From NCBI GenBank assembly GCA_038209155.1, contig JBBQYA010000004.1, forward strand, positions 1-56,434: DNA of 56,434 nt, read 5' to 3'. The number at the start of each line of letters is the position of its first letter. Positions within the stretch are counted from its first letter, which is position 1. The DNA comes from JBBQYA01 sp038209155 (GTDB taxonomy: Bacteria > Bacteroidota > Bacteroidia > Sphingobacteriales > Sphingobacteriaceae). Positions 17,201 to 26,452 of the stretch are shown in pieces. The position numbers and the translations under genes were made by a program. The notes beneath the pieces are model-generated. The model worked only from the letters and a program-made list of their open reading frames with translations. It did no database searches and was not told the DNA's origin.

Positions 17201-19317
17201 TGTAAATCTAGAAGTATTGAATACTCTGGAATTGATTTATTCATATTTAAATCTGCGTCCAAATCAAAGGCAAGATCCCTATCATCTATACTGATTTTTC
17301 CTTTAAAACTTTTTTGAATAATATCTCCATTTACCAGTAAACCACGATATTCATATCCATTTAATTCTGCATTATTTAATAATAATTGCACATTTGCCTG
17401 AACATTTTGTGGACTTAAACCTGATCCTTTCACTTTTGCATTACCCGTAAATTCACCTAAAATATTTTGTTGTTTTAGTAATATACCGAGATTCAAATTT
17501 TTCAAATTTGTTCTTACCAAATATGTTGGAGTTTTGCTCTGCATTCCATTCATTTTCACTTCAGCATTCAATCCTCCTAAACTTGTATTGATAGCGGTTT
17601 TAGCAGAAAAATCCGACATTGTACCTTGATAAGTAGCTTTAAGCGCAATTTGATCTGGAACTGTAATAGTTGCTGGAATTTGTTCTTTTGCTAATTGAAA
17701 TAAATCTGTACGGCTAGTTCTTAATTCATTAATAGATAAATCAAAATAACTTTTTGAAACATTTGGTAGACCTTTTATCGTTCCAGAAGTATTAATAATC
17801 GTGTTTCCTAAAAGGTTTAGATTTAAATACTCAATCGTTAAATCTTTTACTTTTCCATCTAATTTTGCAGTCAGATTTATTATTTCATTTCTATTTCTTT
17901 TTAATGATGGATTTTTAATTAAATCAGGAGAAAAATAAAGCAAATCTTGTAAACCAATTTTTACTTCTGGAAAATTTGCTTCTATTTCTGCTTCTCCAAT
18001 AGTTGAGGTTAAACTTTCTAAAGAGGAATATTTTAACGAGATATATTCATTAAGCTCTGAGTTTCCAGTTTGAAAATTTAAATCTGCTATTTCCGCATGG
18101 GTTGAATCATAAACTAGTTTTGCTTCTAATTCTTTTATTTCAAAGCCACTTTTTTCCTTAGCACTTAAATGTGTAATAGTTGCCACAGAACTAGTACTGC
18201 TATATTTTATATCATTTACATTTAAATCTAAATTTCTAACATCCAATCTATTGAAATCTAAACCAGCACTTTTGGGAGCAGAATTAAAATTGTTCATCAA
18301 TAAATTGATATTGTCTAAATTCAATTTACCCAAATCTACTTTCCAGTTTGCTTTATTTTCTATAATTGCATCGGTTTCAATTTTTACTTTTTTCTCGATT
18401 TCAATTTCATTAGCTTTCTTTTGTTGTTCAAAAAAGGCGGTTGTGTTTTTTAAGGTTATCTCATCTAATTTTACTAATTCTTCAGATAAATTTATTTCAT
18501 CGGCAATAATCCGTGCATCACCTAAATTAATTCCTGTTTTGATTCCATCAATGGTATTTTCATACGTTGCATTGATGTTTGCCAAACTAATTTTATCAAT
18601 ACCAAAATCAAATGAGATAGGAGAATAAGGTTTTTGAAGTGTGTCTTTTGGTAAGGCTTTACTTTGTTTGTATATAGCTGTAGTGCCTTTTAACGATAAT
18701 TCATCTATAATTATCTTTTGTTTATTGAGATCAAAAGTTTTGAAATCGGTTTTTAATTCTCCTAAGATAAGTCTTGCATCCATACCTGTTACAGCATCGA
18801 TGTATTTAGCGTTTATGTGTGCTAATTTTATGGTTTCTACACCGATATTCCAAGGTTCAGATTGCTTTGTTGAGTCTTTTGGAGCAGCAGGCTTTCCACT
18901 ATCAAAAGCTTTAATAATATAATTAAAATTAAAAGTACTATCTGGCATAGATCTGCTTACAGTTGCAGTAAGTGAATCAATGCTTAAAAGATTTACTGTA
19001 ATTTTTTTAGACAATAATGCAGAAAGTGAAATATTTACTCTCAGTTCGCCAGCATATAATAAGGTATCTTTTTGAGGTGTTTCTAAATATAAACCGCTCA
19101 ATACGATTGTTTTTGGAAATTTGATTCTTAAATCTCGCAATCTTACTACAGACTTCGTCTTATCTGCCAAAAATTTCGTTCCTCTATCTGCGATATAATT
19201 CTGCACTTTGGGGATTTGAAGCACGAAAAACACCAATAAAATTAAAAAGAATAGGAAACCAATAAGCCAAAGAAATATTTTAAAGGCTATTTTAAGATAC
19301 TTTTTCAAAAGCGACAA
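14215..19317 (-). CDS. tamB: TamB: AsmA-like translocation and assembly module protein
   Basis: A 1700-residue protein with one N-terminal membrane helix (about 10-33), then a very long run of beta-strand repeats typical of AsmA/TamB/VPS13-like bridge proteins. The conserved TamB C-terminal domain (former DUF490) covers roughly residues 1250-1640, with segments such as FEVYLNMRGNL and GVTLNVEVDS. The extreme C-terminus is strongly basic (RKVQEKQ and ERKKRKEKK). It is predicted to span the periplasm from the inner membrane to the TamL barrel, probably as a hydrophobic groove carrying phospholipid or assisting barrel assembly. It is the first gene of the tamB-tamL unit and diverges from the glycosyltransferase gene. 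Confidence 0.93.
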   Translation of the reverse strand: MSLLKKYLKIAFKIFLWLIGFLFFLILLVFFVLQIPKVQNYIADRGTKFLADKTKSVVRLRDLRIKFPKTIVLSGLYLETPQKDTLLYAGELRVNISLSALLSKKITVNLLSIDSLTATVSRSMPDSTFNFNYIIKAFDSGKPAAPKDSTKQSEPWNIGVETIKLAHINAKYIDAVTGMDARLILGELKTDFKTFDLNKQKIIIDELSLKGTTAIYKQSKALPKDTLQKPYSPISFDFGIDKISLANINATYENTIDGIKTGINLGDARIIADEINLSEELVKLDEITLKNTTAFFEQQKKANEIEIEKKVKIETDAIIENKANWKVDLGKLNLDNINLLMNNFNSAPKSAGLDFNRLDVRNLDLNVNDIKYSSTSSVATITHLSAKEKSGFEIKELEAKLVYDSTHAEIADLNFQTGNSELNEYISLKYSSLESLTSTIGEAEIEANFPEVKIGLQDLLYFSPDLIKNPSLKRNRNEIINLTAKLDGKVKDLTIEYLNLNLLGNTIINTSGTIKGLPNVSKSYFDLSINELRTSRTDLFQLAKEQIPATITVPDQIALKATYQGTMSDFSAKTAINTSLGGLNAEVKMNGMQSKTPTYLVRTNLKNLNLGILLKQQNILGEFTGNAKVKGSGLSPQNVQANVQLLLNNAELNGYEYRGLLVNGDIIQKSFKGKISIDDRDLAFDLDADLNMNKSIPEYSILLDLHGADLKALKLGDKDFKIKGLVTAKFSGKNINTINGSLNMNKVVMVTNNKTYFIDSLLCASINEIGKTELSLNSPFADLKFEGNFGIGKLTKALNQHVDRYFNLDGKVSKEIIPLQRFSFVVQIKDPTMFTEVFVPGLTKLTPGEISGSFNSDSSILKTKINIPQIVYNDIQIDSLHVNINSNKDSLLYNLGYSNLKTADIKIYKTDINGSINNEIIKTEIQIDRKDTVGMYVIAGQLKSIENNYRFNLDPKQTLNFESWIVPEDNYIQFGKGGIIANNLKLESNTQSLFIDSKNKNIQNPPLTVIFNQFDLTTFSKILEQDSSLFRGQLNGKVDLENLQTQPGFLADLEIKDFSFKNDTLGTINIKANNASPNQYAVKVEIQGNENDVNIDGIYHAKDSLNALNFNVDLANLNLESIEPYTLGNVKNMSGSLKGDLKITGSASSPKILGDINLIKANFNPTILNTALYAENEKINITNDGVFFNNFKLLDILKNEALLNGNIKTKDFKNYVLNLNLKTDNFLALKTTKKENSLYYGTIFLDSDIEITGDQNKPNINIKAKLNEGSDFTYALPSNIKTVESSQGVVVFLNKDSSMSKIMTRPLPEENKIDTVLKSFELLANLEIDPETKVKLIIDPITQDSLVVKGNGTLSLGIDPSGKVSLVGIYEINEGSYKLSFQNFVKRNFVIQPGSTINWTGDPTSGTADITAMYRVRTSPLELVSSQFGGSEEELNAYRQKLPFEVYLNMRGNLLTPEISFDIRLPVEDQGVLGGAVDAKLNQLRQDPSGLNKQVFALLVLRRFIADNPLENNTRTDVFSTTLRTTASRIISQQLNAFSEQYLRGVTLNVEVDSYNDFAITGDQVGRTEAQIGASKVLFDDRIVVSVGGNVDIEGERARNTNLNDFASDVSIEYKITPDGRYRARAYRENQFEGLLEGELTETGIGLVYLRNYDSAKDLFKKPSEQELAEFKKQRVLNKRRKVQEKQLRIEERKKRKEKK

Positions 19318-19327
19318 TAAATTTTAT

Positions 19328-19360
19328 AAAAGATAGAAGAATGAATTGTATGCTTTGCAA
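19328..19360 (-). promoter_or_regulatory. Candidate Bacteroidota sigma-A type promoter for tamB-tamL
   Basis: Read on the minus strand, TTG (19360-19358) is followed after 22 nt by TATCTTTT (19335-19328), one base off the TAnnTTTG -7 consensus. The tamB ATG is 10 nt further on, so the leader would be very short. Spacing fits the family; the last base does not. Confidence 0.3.
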
Positions 19361-19439
19361 TTTTTTTACCAAAGATCTCTTAACATTTTGATAATATACT
19401 ATTGATTTAGAATATATGTAGTATTGCCAAACTGATAGT

Positions 19440-20426
19440 ATGAAAATTCTTTTTGCAATTCAAGGTACAGGAAACGGTCATTTAAGTCGTGCAAGAGACA
19501 TAATTCCTCATCTTCAAAATTATGGGGAATTAGATTTAATGGTAAGTGGTACGCAAGCACAAGTTTCGTTAACGCAAAATTTAACTTTTAAGAAGCATGG
19601 ATTTAGTTTTGTTTTTGGCAAAAATGGTGGAATCGATTATCTCGGAACAGCAAAAATTATCCGTTTAGGAGAGTTAATCAAAGACATTAAATCATTGCCA
19701 GTTGAGAATTATGATTTAATTATTAATGATTTTGAGCCGATATCTGCTTGGGCTTGCAAATTAAAAAAAGTAAGTTCAGTTGCCTTGAGCCATCAATCTT
19801 GTTTTTTGTCTCCTAAAACTCCAATCGTAAAAACTTTTGATTTATTAGGACCAGCAGTTTTAAAAAATTATGCTCCCACTACTCATCAAGTTGGTTTTCA
19901 TTTTGAAAGGTATGATTCGTTTATTAATACCCCGATCATTAGAAAAGAAATTAGAGAATTAAATCCTGTTAACAAAGGTCATTACACGGTCTATCTACCA
20001 GCATTTGATGATGTCTTATTGGTGAAGATGTTAAAACAAATTCCTGATGTAAAATGGCAAGTTTTTTCTAAGCATAACAAAGAAAACTATATAGACAAAA
20101 ATGTAGAAGTGATCCGAATAGATAATGTACTATTCAATCAAAGTTTGGCGGAATGTGAAGGATTGCTTACTGGAGGAGGTTTTGAATCTCCAGCAGAAGC
20201 TTTATTTCTGAAAAAGAAATTATTTGTAATCCCGATGAAAGGGCAATATGAACAGCAATGCAATGCAGAAGCATTACGATTAATGGGTGTTTCTATGGTT
20301 TATAAAGTGGATACTACTTTCGTGCAGAAATTAAAAAATTGGATTTCTCAAAATAGTACGATTAAAGTAAATTATCCAGAAGAAACTGCACTAATCGTAA
20401 AAGGATTAATGAAATTTAAGAGATAA
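19440..20426 (+). CDS. Glycosyltransferase family protein (MJ1255-like, GT-B fold)
   Basis: A 328-residue cytoplasmic protein. The N-terminus MKILFAIQGTGNGHLSRAR is the Gly-rich nucleotide-side loop of GT-B enzymes, and the C-terminal half has LLTGGGFESPAEAL then KGQYEQQCNA, the sugar-nucleotide site pattern of the MJ1255/VC2487-type family. The domain order is N-terminal acceptor domain then donor-binding domain. The sugar and acceptor are unknown. The gene is a single unit, divergent from tamB and convergent with the nucleotidase gene. Confidence 0.85.
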   Translation: MKILFAIQGTGNGHLSRARDIIPHLQNYGELDLMVSGTQAQVSLTQNLTFKKHGFSFVFGKNGGIDYLGTAKIIRLGELIKDIKSLPVENYDLIINDFEPISAWACKLKKVSSVALSHQSCFLSPKTPIVKTFDLLGPAVLKNYAPTTHQVGFHFERYDSFINTPIIRKEIRELNPVNKGHYTVYLPAFDDVLLVKMLKQIPDVKWQVFSKHNKENYIDKNVEVIRIDNVLFNQSLAECEGLLTGGGFESPAEALFLKKKLFVIPMKGQYEQQCNAEALRLMGVSMVYKVDTTFVQKLKNWISQNSTIKVNYPEETALIVKGLMKFKR

Positions 20427-20436
20427 GATTTAAATA

Positions 20437-20472
20437 AAAAAGTCTGACAAAAATTAATTCGCCAGACTTTTT
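20437..20472. terminator. Bidirectional intrinsic terminator
   Basis: AAAAAGTCTG (20437-20446) is a perfect reverse complement of CAGACTTTTT (20463-20472), with a 16-nt loop. The A/T runs at both ends supply a T tail in either direction. It separates the convergent glycosyltransferase and nucleotidase genes. Confidence 0.8.
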
Positions 20473-20494
20473 ATTAAACTGAAGTTATTATTGA

Positions 20495-23400
20495 CTATTG
20501 TTGAACTATTAACTTTCCTCTTTCAATTTTATTATTATTTAAAACCTCTATTTGGTACAATCCAGAAGCTAGTTCAGAAAGATTTATTTCAACTTTATTT
20601 TCACCAAAAACTGTTTTACCAGTTATGGACGAAACTTTTCTTCCTGAGATATCCATAATGTTTAAAACATAATTGCTTTCATTTTCAGAATTAAAAACAA
20701 TCGTTGATAAAGATTTTGCTGGATTTGGATAGATTGAAATTTGCTCGCTTTCTATATTTAATGTTTCAATTTTTGCACTTCTACCACAGAAATTAGGATC
20801 TATATTTATATTGCCAGAAGATAACATGGTGGAATTTCCACAACCATTAGAAGCAAATACTTGAATTCTTTGATTAAATGCTGAAACGTTATTAAAGGAA
20901 ACAATTATATTTTTTGTTCCTTGACCAGAAACTAAAATCGCCGTTGCTGGTACAGTCCAAGTGTAAGTTTGACCAATAACCGAATCTACAGAATAAACCA
21001 AATTTGTTTGTCCTGGGCAAACCGAAGCTGGTCCATTTATTACTGAAGGTCTAGTTGGATTTAGTCTAGAAACAGATATAGAACGAGATGTGCTATTTCC
21101 ACAAGCATTATTTGTAATCGCTGAAATAGTTCCACCATTATAAGCAGCATCAACTTCCACCAAAATTCGGTTAGTATTAATACCGTCTACAATGGTCATA
21201 CCTGCTGGTAAAGTCCAAACATAATTTTTAGCTCTTCTTATAACTTGTAAGGAGTAGGATGTAAATGTACCCGGGCAAACTTTTCTTCTTCCGAAAATAG
21301 TTCCATTCATAAAAGGTACAGTTTGGTTAATATTAATTTCTAATGAAGATTCGGAACCTTCATTACAACCATTTCTTACATCAACAACTAATTTTCCATT
21401 AATACCTTCTACTAAAGCTTGTTTGGTATAACTTAAATTGATGGTAGTAGTACCTTGTCCACTTACTATCGTTAATCCAGTAGGTATAGACCAAGTATAA
21501 GTAACAGCATTATCAACAGGAATCACATTGAAAGAAATTGTATTCGCTTGATTTGCAACACATGCAGTTCCGTTTCCAATAATATTTCCAACAACTGGTA
21601 CAAGAATACAATCTGGACGAACCGTAGTTTCTTGAATTCTTTCGTCTAAACTAGCTGGAGTTTCTGCTTTATTAAATGCAATTGGATCATGAAAAAAAGA
21701 TAAATATTCTGCAAGGGCATCTTGTTCTGTTCCAGGAACAGAAAAAGTAGCAACACCAGGAGTTGTGATTAAGGTATCTAAATCTCTTCTTCCAGTAGAG
21801 TTTGCAGCGAAAGGATATCCATCACCACCAGATGCTAAGAAGTTTAATGTTACAATTTTTATTACTCTAGTAGGATTTCCGAATATCATTCCGTTTTTTA
21901 CAACCGTATCAACAGTATTTCCATTTTCGTCTGTTAAAACAACATTTAAAATTCTACTTTGAGCTGCAAGAGTTACATTATAACTGAATTTTAATCCTCC
22001 GATTTGAGGAAAACGACCTTGAGTTTGACCTGGACCAGATAAAGAAACACCATGTTCTAATAAATTTTTAAGACCAGCTGGAGTAGAATTAACAACAGAA
22101 AGTCGATTATTAAATCTAAGAGCATTCTCGATGTCTAATTGAGAAATTTCTCCTTCCTGTTTACCTACCTGAGGATTTGCAGCAGGTGGTAAATATTCTA
22201 CTACACTACCGACAGCACGAATAACACCAATTGAAGAACGAATTCCACCTCCATTTTTAATGGAAACTTTTACGTCTGGAATTACTTGACGTGCTTGCCA
22301 TAAATTTACATCGGCAGTTAAACTTCCAAGATTTGTTTCTTGTGTTCTTACAAAATTTCTTTGTCCTTCTAAAAAAACATTCGTTCTTCCAAAAGTATTT
22401 CCATCTTTTGCTACAATTACATTGGCGATTGCTGCACATAAAGATCGTACTAAAGCTCCTTTAGAACCAGAAGTAAATCCTAAAGAATAATTACCATATA
22501 AATCTGTAACACCTAAAGTATCTGCCGCAAAAGCACCAGAAATAGCTGGGTCAATTGAACTTGGAATTACATTTCCTGCGGAATCAAAATCAAGAACTAA
22601 TCTTCCAACATATTTATATTCACCATCTGTGTTTACAATAATAGTTTGATTTCCATCTGCGCCAGTTGTGAAAAATGGATAATTTTCAGCAGCCACATCT
22701 CCAGCTTGTAATCTATCTCCAGCATCAGCCATTAATGTATTACTTCCACCTCCAACGATTATATCTACTCCGTTTAAGAATGTCGCTAAAGTTTTTTCAT
22801 TAGATAATTGCTGTAAGTGAGCAAGTAATATAATCTTGTTTATTCCTTCTTTTAGTATTAATGAATCAATTACTGGTTGTACAATAGTTGCCAATAAAGC
22901 CATATTTTCTGTTCCAGCACCAGGGTTTTTTATCGTTGTAAATCCAGGAGAAGAGATAGCAGCTAAAATTGGAGTGGTGACTCCTACGATTCCAATTTTC
23001 ACTCCATTCTTAATAATAATAGTAGAACTAGCAAGTTTTTTTGTAGCTGTTATTTGTGCAGCAGTTTGGCTAGGATTTGATCTAAAAAAAGTATTTTGTT
23101 TTCTTGTAGATTCAAAAAGGTTTGAAAGATTTGGATCAGCAGAAAAATCTAAGTTCGAACTTAAGTAAGGAAATTGAGCTCCAAACCATCTTATTGCAGT
23201 TCCAGAACTCGCTCCTGCTATGATATTTCTTAATTCAGAAGTTCCAAAATCAAAATCATGATTTCCTAGCACTGAAGCCTCAACTCCTAAAAAATTAAGA
23301 ATTGAAATATCTGGACGAGCAATACCAGCACGCAAATCATTATTTGCAAAATTGCTTCCGTAAAAAGAAATATATGCGTTTTTTAAAGGTGTTACCAAAC

Positions 23401-23665
23401 TTATATCTTCACCTGAAAGTGAAAATGGACTTGGGATAAAATTATCTCCAGAAGATAAAATCAAAGTATTTGGATAGGTATTTTCTAAAGAATCAAGAAT
23501 TGCAGCGAAATTAGGAGCCGCAGTAGAAGCTGATAAGCCACCTTCAAAATCAGAGGCGTGCAAAATCTGGATTTGGAAGGGTTGGGCATAACTTTTTGAA
23601 ATCATGCCGAGAAAGATAAAACTGGCAATGAGCATAGTTTTACAAGTTGAGAGTAGTGTCTTCAT
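20495..23665 (-). CDS. Secreted 5'-nucleotidase/metallophosphatase with PKD-like repeats and T9SS sorting domain
   Basis: A 1056-residue multidomain protein. It has a signal peptide (1-27, cleavage after KSYA) and a calcineurin-like metallophosphatase domain (about 30-350) with HASDFEGG (36-43), SSGD (71-74), GNHDFD (134-139) and an LLAHLQQL motif. A 5'-nucleotidase C-terminal domain follows (about 410-640), with the substrate-side NGGGIRSSIG motif. Three PKD/Ig-like repeats of about 85 residues (roughly 690-965) follow, each with a (Y/V)TW or VWT strand, NGC/NAC turn and Cys pair. A T9SS type A tail ends the protein (YPNPAKS, IMDISGRKV, SGLYQIEVL). It should hydrolyse nucleotides or other phosphate esters at the cell surface. 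The first metal motif has D-F-E where UshA-type enzymes have D-x-H; I recall a related subfamily with D-Q-E. Confidence 0.9.
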   Translation of the reverse strand: MKTLLSTCKTMLIASFIFLGMISKSYAQPFQIQILHASDFEGGLSASTAAPNFAAILDSLENTYPNTLILSSGDNFIPSPFSLSGEDISLVTPLKNAYISFYGSNFANNDLRAGIARPDISILNFLGVEASVLGNHDFDFGTSELRNIIAGASSGTAIRWFGAQFPYLSSNLDFSADPNLSNLFESTRKQNTFFRSNPSQTAAQITATKKLASSTIIIKNGVKIGIVGVTTPILAAISSPGFTTIKNPGAGTENMALLATIVQPVIDSLILKEGINKIILLAHLQQLSNEKTLATFLNGVDIIVGGGSNTLMADAGDRLQAGDVAAENYPFFTTGADGNQTIIVNTDGEYKYVGRLVLDFDSAGNVIPSSIDPAISGAFAADTLGVTDLYGNYSLGFTSGSKGALVRSLCAAIANVIVAKDGNTFGRTNVFLEGQRNFVRTQETNLGSLTADVNLWQARQVIPDVKVSIKNGGGIRSSIGVIRAVGSVVEYLPPAANPQVGKQEGEISQLDIENALRFNNRLSVVNSTPAGLKNLLEHGVSLSGPGQTQGRFPQIGGLKFSYNVTLAAQSRILNVVLTDENGNTVDTVVKNGMIFGNPTRVIKIVTLNFLASGGDGYPFAANSTGRRDLDTLITTPGVATFSVPGTEQDALAEYLSFFHDPIAFNKAETPASLDERIQETTVRPDCILVPVVGNIIGNGTACVANQANTISFNVIPVDNAVTYTWSIPTGLTIVSGQGTTTINLSYTKQALVEGINGKLVVDVRNGCNEGSESSLEININQTVPFMNGTIFGRRKVCPGTFTSYSLQVIRRAKNYVWTLPAGMTIVDGINTNRILVEVDAAYNGGTISAITNNACGNSTSRSISVSRLNPTRPSVINGPASVCPGQTNLVYSVDSVIGQTYTWTVPATAILVSGQGTKNIIVSFNNVSAFNQRIQVFASNGCGNSTMLSSGNINIDPNFCGRSAKIETLNIESEQISIYPNPAKSLSTIVFNSENESNYVLNIMDISGRKVSSITGKTVFGENKVEINLSELASGLYQIEVLNNNKIERGKLIVQQ

Positions 23666-23950
23666 TTTATTAAGATTTTTCGATAAAAGTATTTGTCAAA
23701 CATGTGAAGGATGTTAATTTAATTTTATCAAAATGTTAATTGTAAGACCTTAAGATTAAAATAGTTTAACCAAATGGAATTGGTTCTTGCCAAAAGGGAC
23801 ACATAAGTTTATTATAAGTAATTCCAATTGGCAGATAATAAATGTTTTAAAATATCTTTAAAATTATATTGAAATTTAATTTCTTGAAGATGTGTTTAAA
23901 AATAGAGTTGAACCGTTTTTTAGTATCATTGTAAGCAAATCTTATCAGGA

Positions 23951-25432
23951 ATGAAATACCTTATATCTATCATATTTCTATTTTTTGGATATCAAACCTC
24001 TGCGCAGAAAGTTGTTTTAGCTGGTGAGGATAAACAATTTAGTAGGCCATTCACAAAAATTATTGGCAGAAATTCTGATGGAATTGTATTGGTACAAACG
24101 GATAATGCATTCAATAATAATACTGCACAGATAAAATTGGAAGACGGAAAGGCCGAAATTGCTTTTTACACCAACGACATGAAAAAGAAATGGGAAACAC
24201 CCATAAGCATTCAAGGAACGGCAGCAACAATAGAGCATTTGGTATTGTCTGATAATTTATTACACATTTTTTATACTACCTTAAATAAAGAACAAAGCAG
24301 AACAGAACTTTATTTTTCAAGTTTAAGTACAATAGATGGAAGCTTTGTTTCAAGTTCAAATTTACTTGAATTCATACCTTATGATAAAAGAAGAAATCGA
24401 AGTGATTTTTTTATTAGTAATAGCGTTTCTAAAGATTATTACTTTACATTTTACAAGAAAATGGATATAACAACCGCTTTAGAATCATTTCATTTTTCGA
24501 TTTATGATAAGACCTTTAAGATTCTTTATCAAAAAGATTTTGAATCACCAGAAAGTATATTGAAATGGAGATTAAGAGATTTGTTAATTGATAACGATGG
24601 GAATGCGTTTGTTTTGGGAGCTTTTACTCCAAATGATGTAGAAGATAATCCGATCAAAAAATTCAATGTTTTAAAAGTAAGTTTAAACTCAAACGAATTA
24701 TTAAATTTTGAACTAGAAAAGGAAGACAAATTAATTTCAGATATAAAATTTGCAGCAGATAATTTAAATAAACGTTTAATTATCTGTGGTTTTTATTCTG
24801 AAAAAACTTCTTATTCATCAGCTGGAATTATTTACGCTTCTATCAACATAAATGCAGATACTCTTTTACACAAGAGTTTTGAGCCTTTCAAACCTAAATT
24901 TTTGAATGAATTTTCCAATGAACGAAAGGTAAATAGAGGCACAGAATTAATTAATTATAACATTGACAATTTAATTTTGCGCGATGATGGCGGAGCCGTT
25001 ATGTTGTCGGAATCCAGTTATGTAACCGAATCCTCCAATTATAATTCCTATTATCAAGTGTACGTACGAAGCTATACCTATCATTTTGATAATGTTTTGG
25101 CATTTTCTATTAATCCGAATGGGAAAACAGATTGGGAAAGTATCATGCGGAAAAATCAAGTTTCGGAAAATGATAATGCTTTTTATTCTTCGTATGCTTT
25201 TTATGTGAATGAGGATAAAATCCACATGGTTTACAATCGAAATATTCGTAGAAAAACAGATTTAGTAAATTTTTCGGTCAGTAGTAAAGGCGTTATTTTT
25301 GAAAGGATTGTTCCATTAGGAAATTTAGATATTTTATTAATGCCAAAGGGAGGAAGACAAATTTCTTCCAACGAATTAATTGTTCCTTGTTTAAGTAATA
25401 ACAAACCCAATTTAATCAAATTAATTTTCTGA
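23951..25432 (+). CDS. Uncharacterised secreted protein
   Basis: I do not recognise this 493-residue protein. It starts with a signal peptide (1-18, cleavage after QTSA). The rest is beta-rich with regularly spaced strands and turns (for example DNDGNAFVLG, RDDGGAVMLS), which suggests a beta-propeller. It has no T9SS tail, lipobox or membrane helix, so it is probably periplasmic. It lies 11 nt before the DUF6427 membrane protein gene, suggesting cotranscription. The 285-nt spacer upstream (23666-23950) shows no gene and no confident promoter. Confidence 0.75.
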   Translation: MKYLISIIFLFFGYQTSAQKVVLAGEDKQFSRPFTKIIGRNSDGIVLVQTDNAFNNNTAQIKLEDGKAEIAFYTNDMKKKWETPISIQGTAATIEHLVLSDNLLHIFYTTLNKEQSRTELYFSSLSTIDGSFVSSSNLLEFIPYDKRRNRSDFFISNSVSKDYYFTFYKKMDITTALESFHFSIYDKTFKILYQKDFESPESILKWRLRDLLIDNDGNAFVLGAFTPNDVEDNPIKKFNVLKVSLNSNELLNFELEKEDKLISDIKFAADNLNKRLIICGFYSEKTSYSSAGIIYASININADTLLHKSFEPFKPKFLNEFSNERKVNRGTELINYNIDNLILRDDGGAVMLSESSYVTESSNYNSYYQVYVRSYTYHFDNVLAFSINPNGKTDWESIMRKNQVSENDNAFYSSYAFYVNEDKIHMVYNRNIRRKTDLVNFSVSSKGVIFERIVPLGNLDILLMPKGGRQISSNELIVPCLSNNKPNLIKLIF

Positions 25433-25443
25433 TATTAAATTAA

Positions 25444-26427
25444 ATGATCATTCAAGCATTCAGGAATTCTCAAGCAATTAATTTGGTTTTTTTATTTTTT
25501 GCCACTTTTATACTTCGTTTACCCTTATATTTTTTATCTACAATTCCAGTAATACCAATACCCGAAGAACCTTTAAGTGGTTTTTTATTCGGGCTTATTT
25601 CACCGATTTTAATAATCCCGTTATTTAATATTATATTTTCTTCTTTGTTGATTTATTTGCAAGCTGTTATGATAAATGTAATGTGCAGGCAATACAATAT
25701 TTTATACAAAAGCACCTATTTGCCTGGCTTAATGTATGTGGTTTTCAGCAGTTTGTTTAATATCTTTTTATACACAAATACGGTCCTCTTTGCTAACTTT
25801 TTTGTTATTTTATTAATAGGTCAATTATTCTCTTTATATAAATCAAATTTCTCTTATCAAAGTGTTTTCCTATCTGGTTTGATTGTAGCAACTGGTACTT
25901 TATTTTATTTTCCTTTATTATTAGTATTTCCAATCATTTGGGTAAGTCTATTTATTTTAAGACCTTTTAATTGGAGAGAATGGGTTATTAGCGTTATTGG
26001 ATTATTAATTCCTGCTTTATTTGTTTGGTCTTATTATTTTATCATTAATAAAATATCTGTATTTGCTCGTCTGTGGATGCCATTGAAATCGCAATTTCCA
26101 GTTTCTATTTCTATTCAATACACAGATTATTTAGTTTTAATTCCGATATTAATTGTACTTCTTTTATCCTTTATAGCTTGGAGAACTAATTTTTACAAAA
26201 ACATTATTCAGGTTAGAAAATCACAGCAGGTTTTATTCATCATTCCTTTTTTTCTAGGGATTTCTTTTTATTTAAAATCTAATTATTCTATAGCTCATTT
26301 GCAATTGTTAAGTGCACCCATGGCAGTTTTTTTGGCCTATTATTTTATAAGCGCTAAAAAAAAATGGGTTTATGAAAGTTTGTTTATTATTATTTGTTCA
26401 TTTATTTATATTTTTCAAATCATTTGA
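25444..26427 (+). CDS. DUF6427-like polytopic membrane protein
   Basis: A 327-residue protein made almost wholly of membrane helices (about nine to ten), with short loops. The start (MIIQAFRNSQAINLVFLF) and the general pattern recall the DUF6427 family of Bacteroidota. There is no known function. A cell-envelope role is suggested only by neighbours: the secreted protein 11 nt upstream, and a flippase after acylphosphatase downstream. Confidence 0.65.
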   Translation: MIIQAFRNSQAINLVFLFFATFILRLPLYFLSTIPVIPIPEEPLSGFLFGLISPILIIPLFNIIFSSLLIYLQAVMINVMCRQYNILYKSTYLPGLMYVVFSSLFNIFLYTNTVLFANFFVILLIGQLFSLYKSNFSYQSVFLSGLIVATGTLFYFPLLLVFPIIWVSLFILRPFNWREWVISVIGLLIPALFVWSYYFIINKISVFARLWMPLKSQFPVSISIQYTDYLVLIPILIVLLLSFIAWRTNFYKNIIQVRKSQQVLFIIPFFLGISFYLKSNYSIAHLQLLSAPMAVFLAYYFISAKKKWVYESLFIIICSFIYIFQII

Positions 26428-26452
26428 AAATAGAATTCTAAATTATTAAAAA

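Noticed and set aside
19419..19426. TAGTATTG as a -7 box for the glycosyltransferase gene
   Set aside because: One mismatch to TAnnTTTG and no TTG at a suitable distance upstream.
22836..23168. 110-residue plus-strand frame inside the nucleotidase gene
   Set aside because: Shadow of a well-supported minus-strand metallophosphatase domain.
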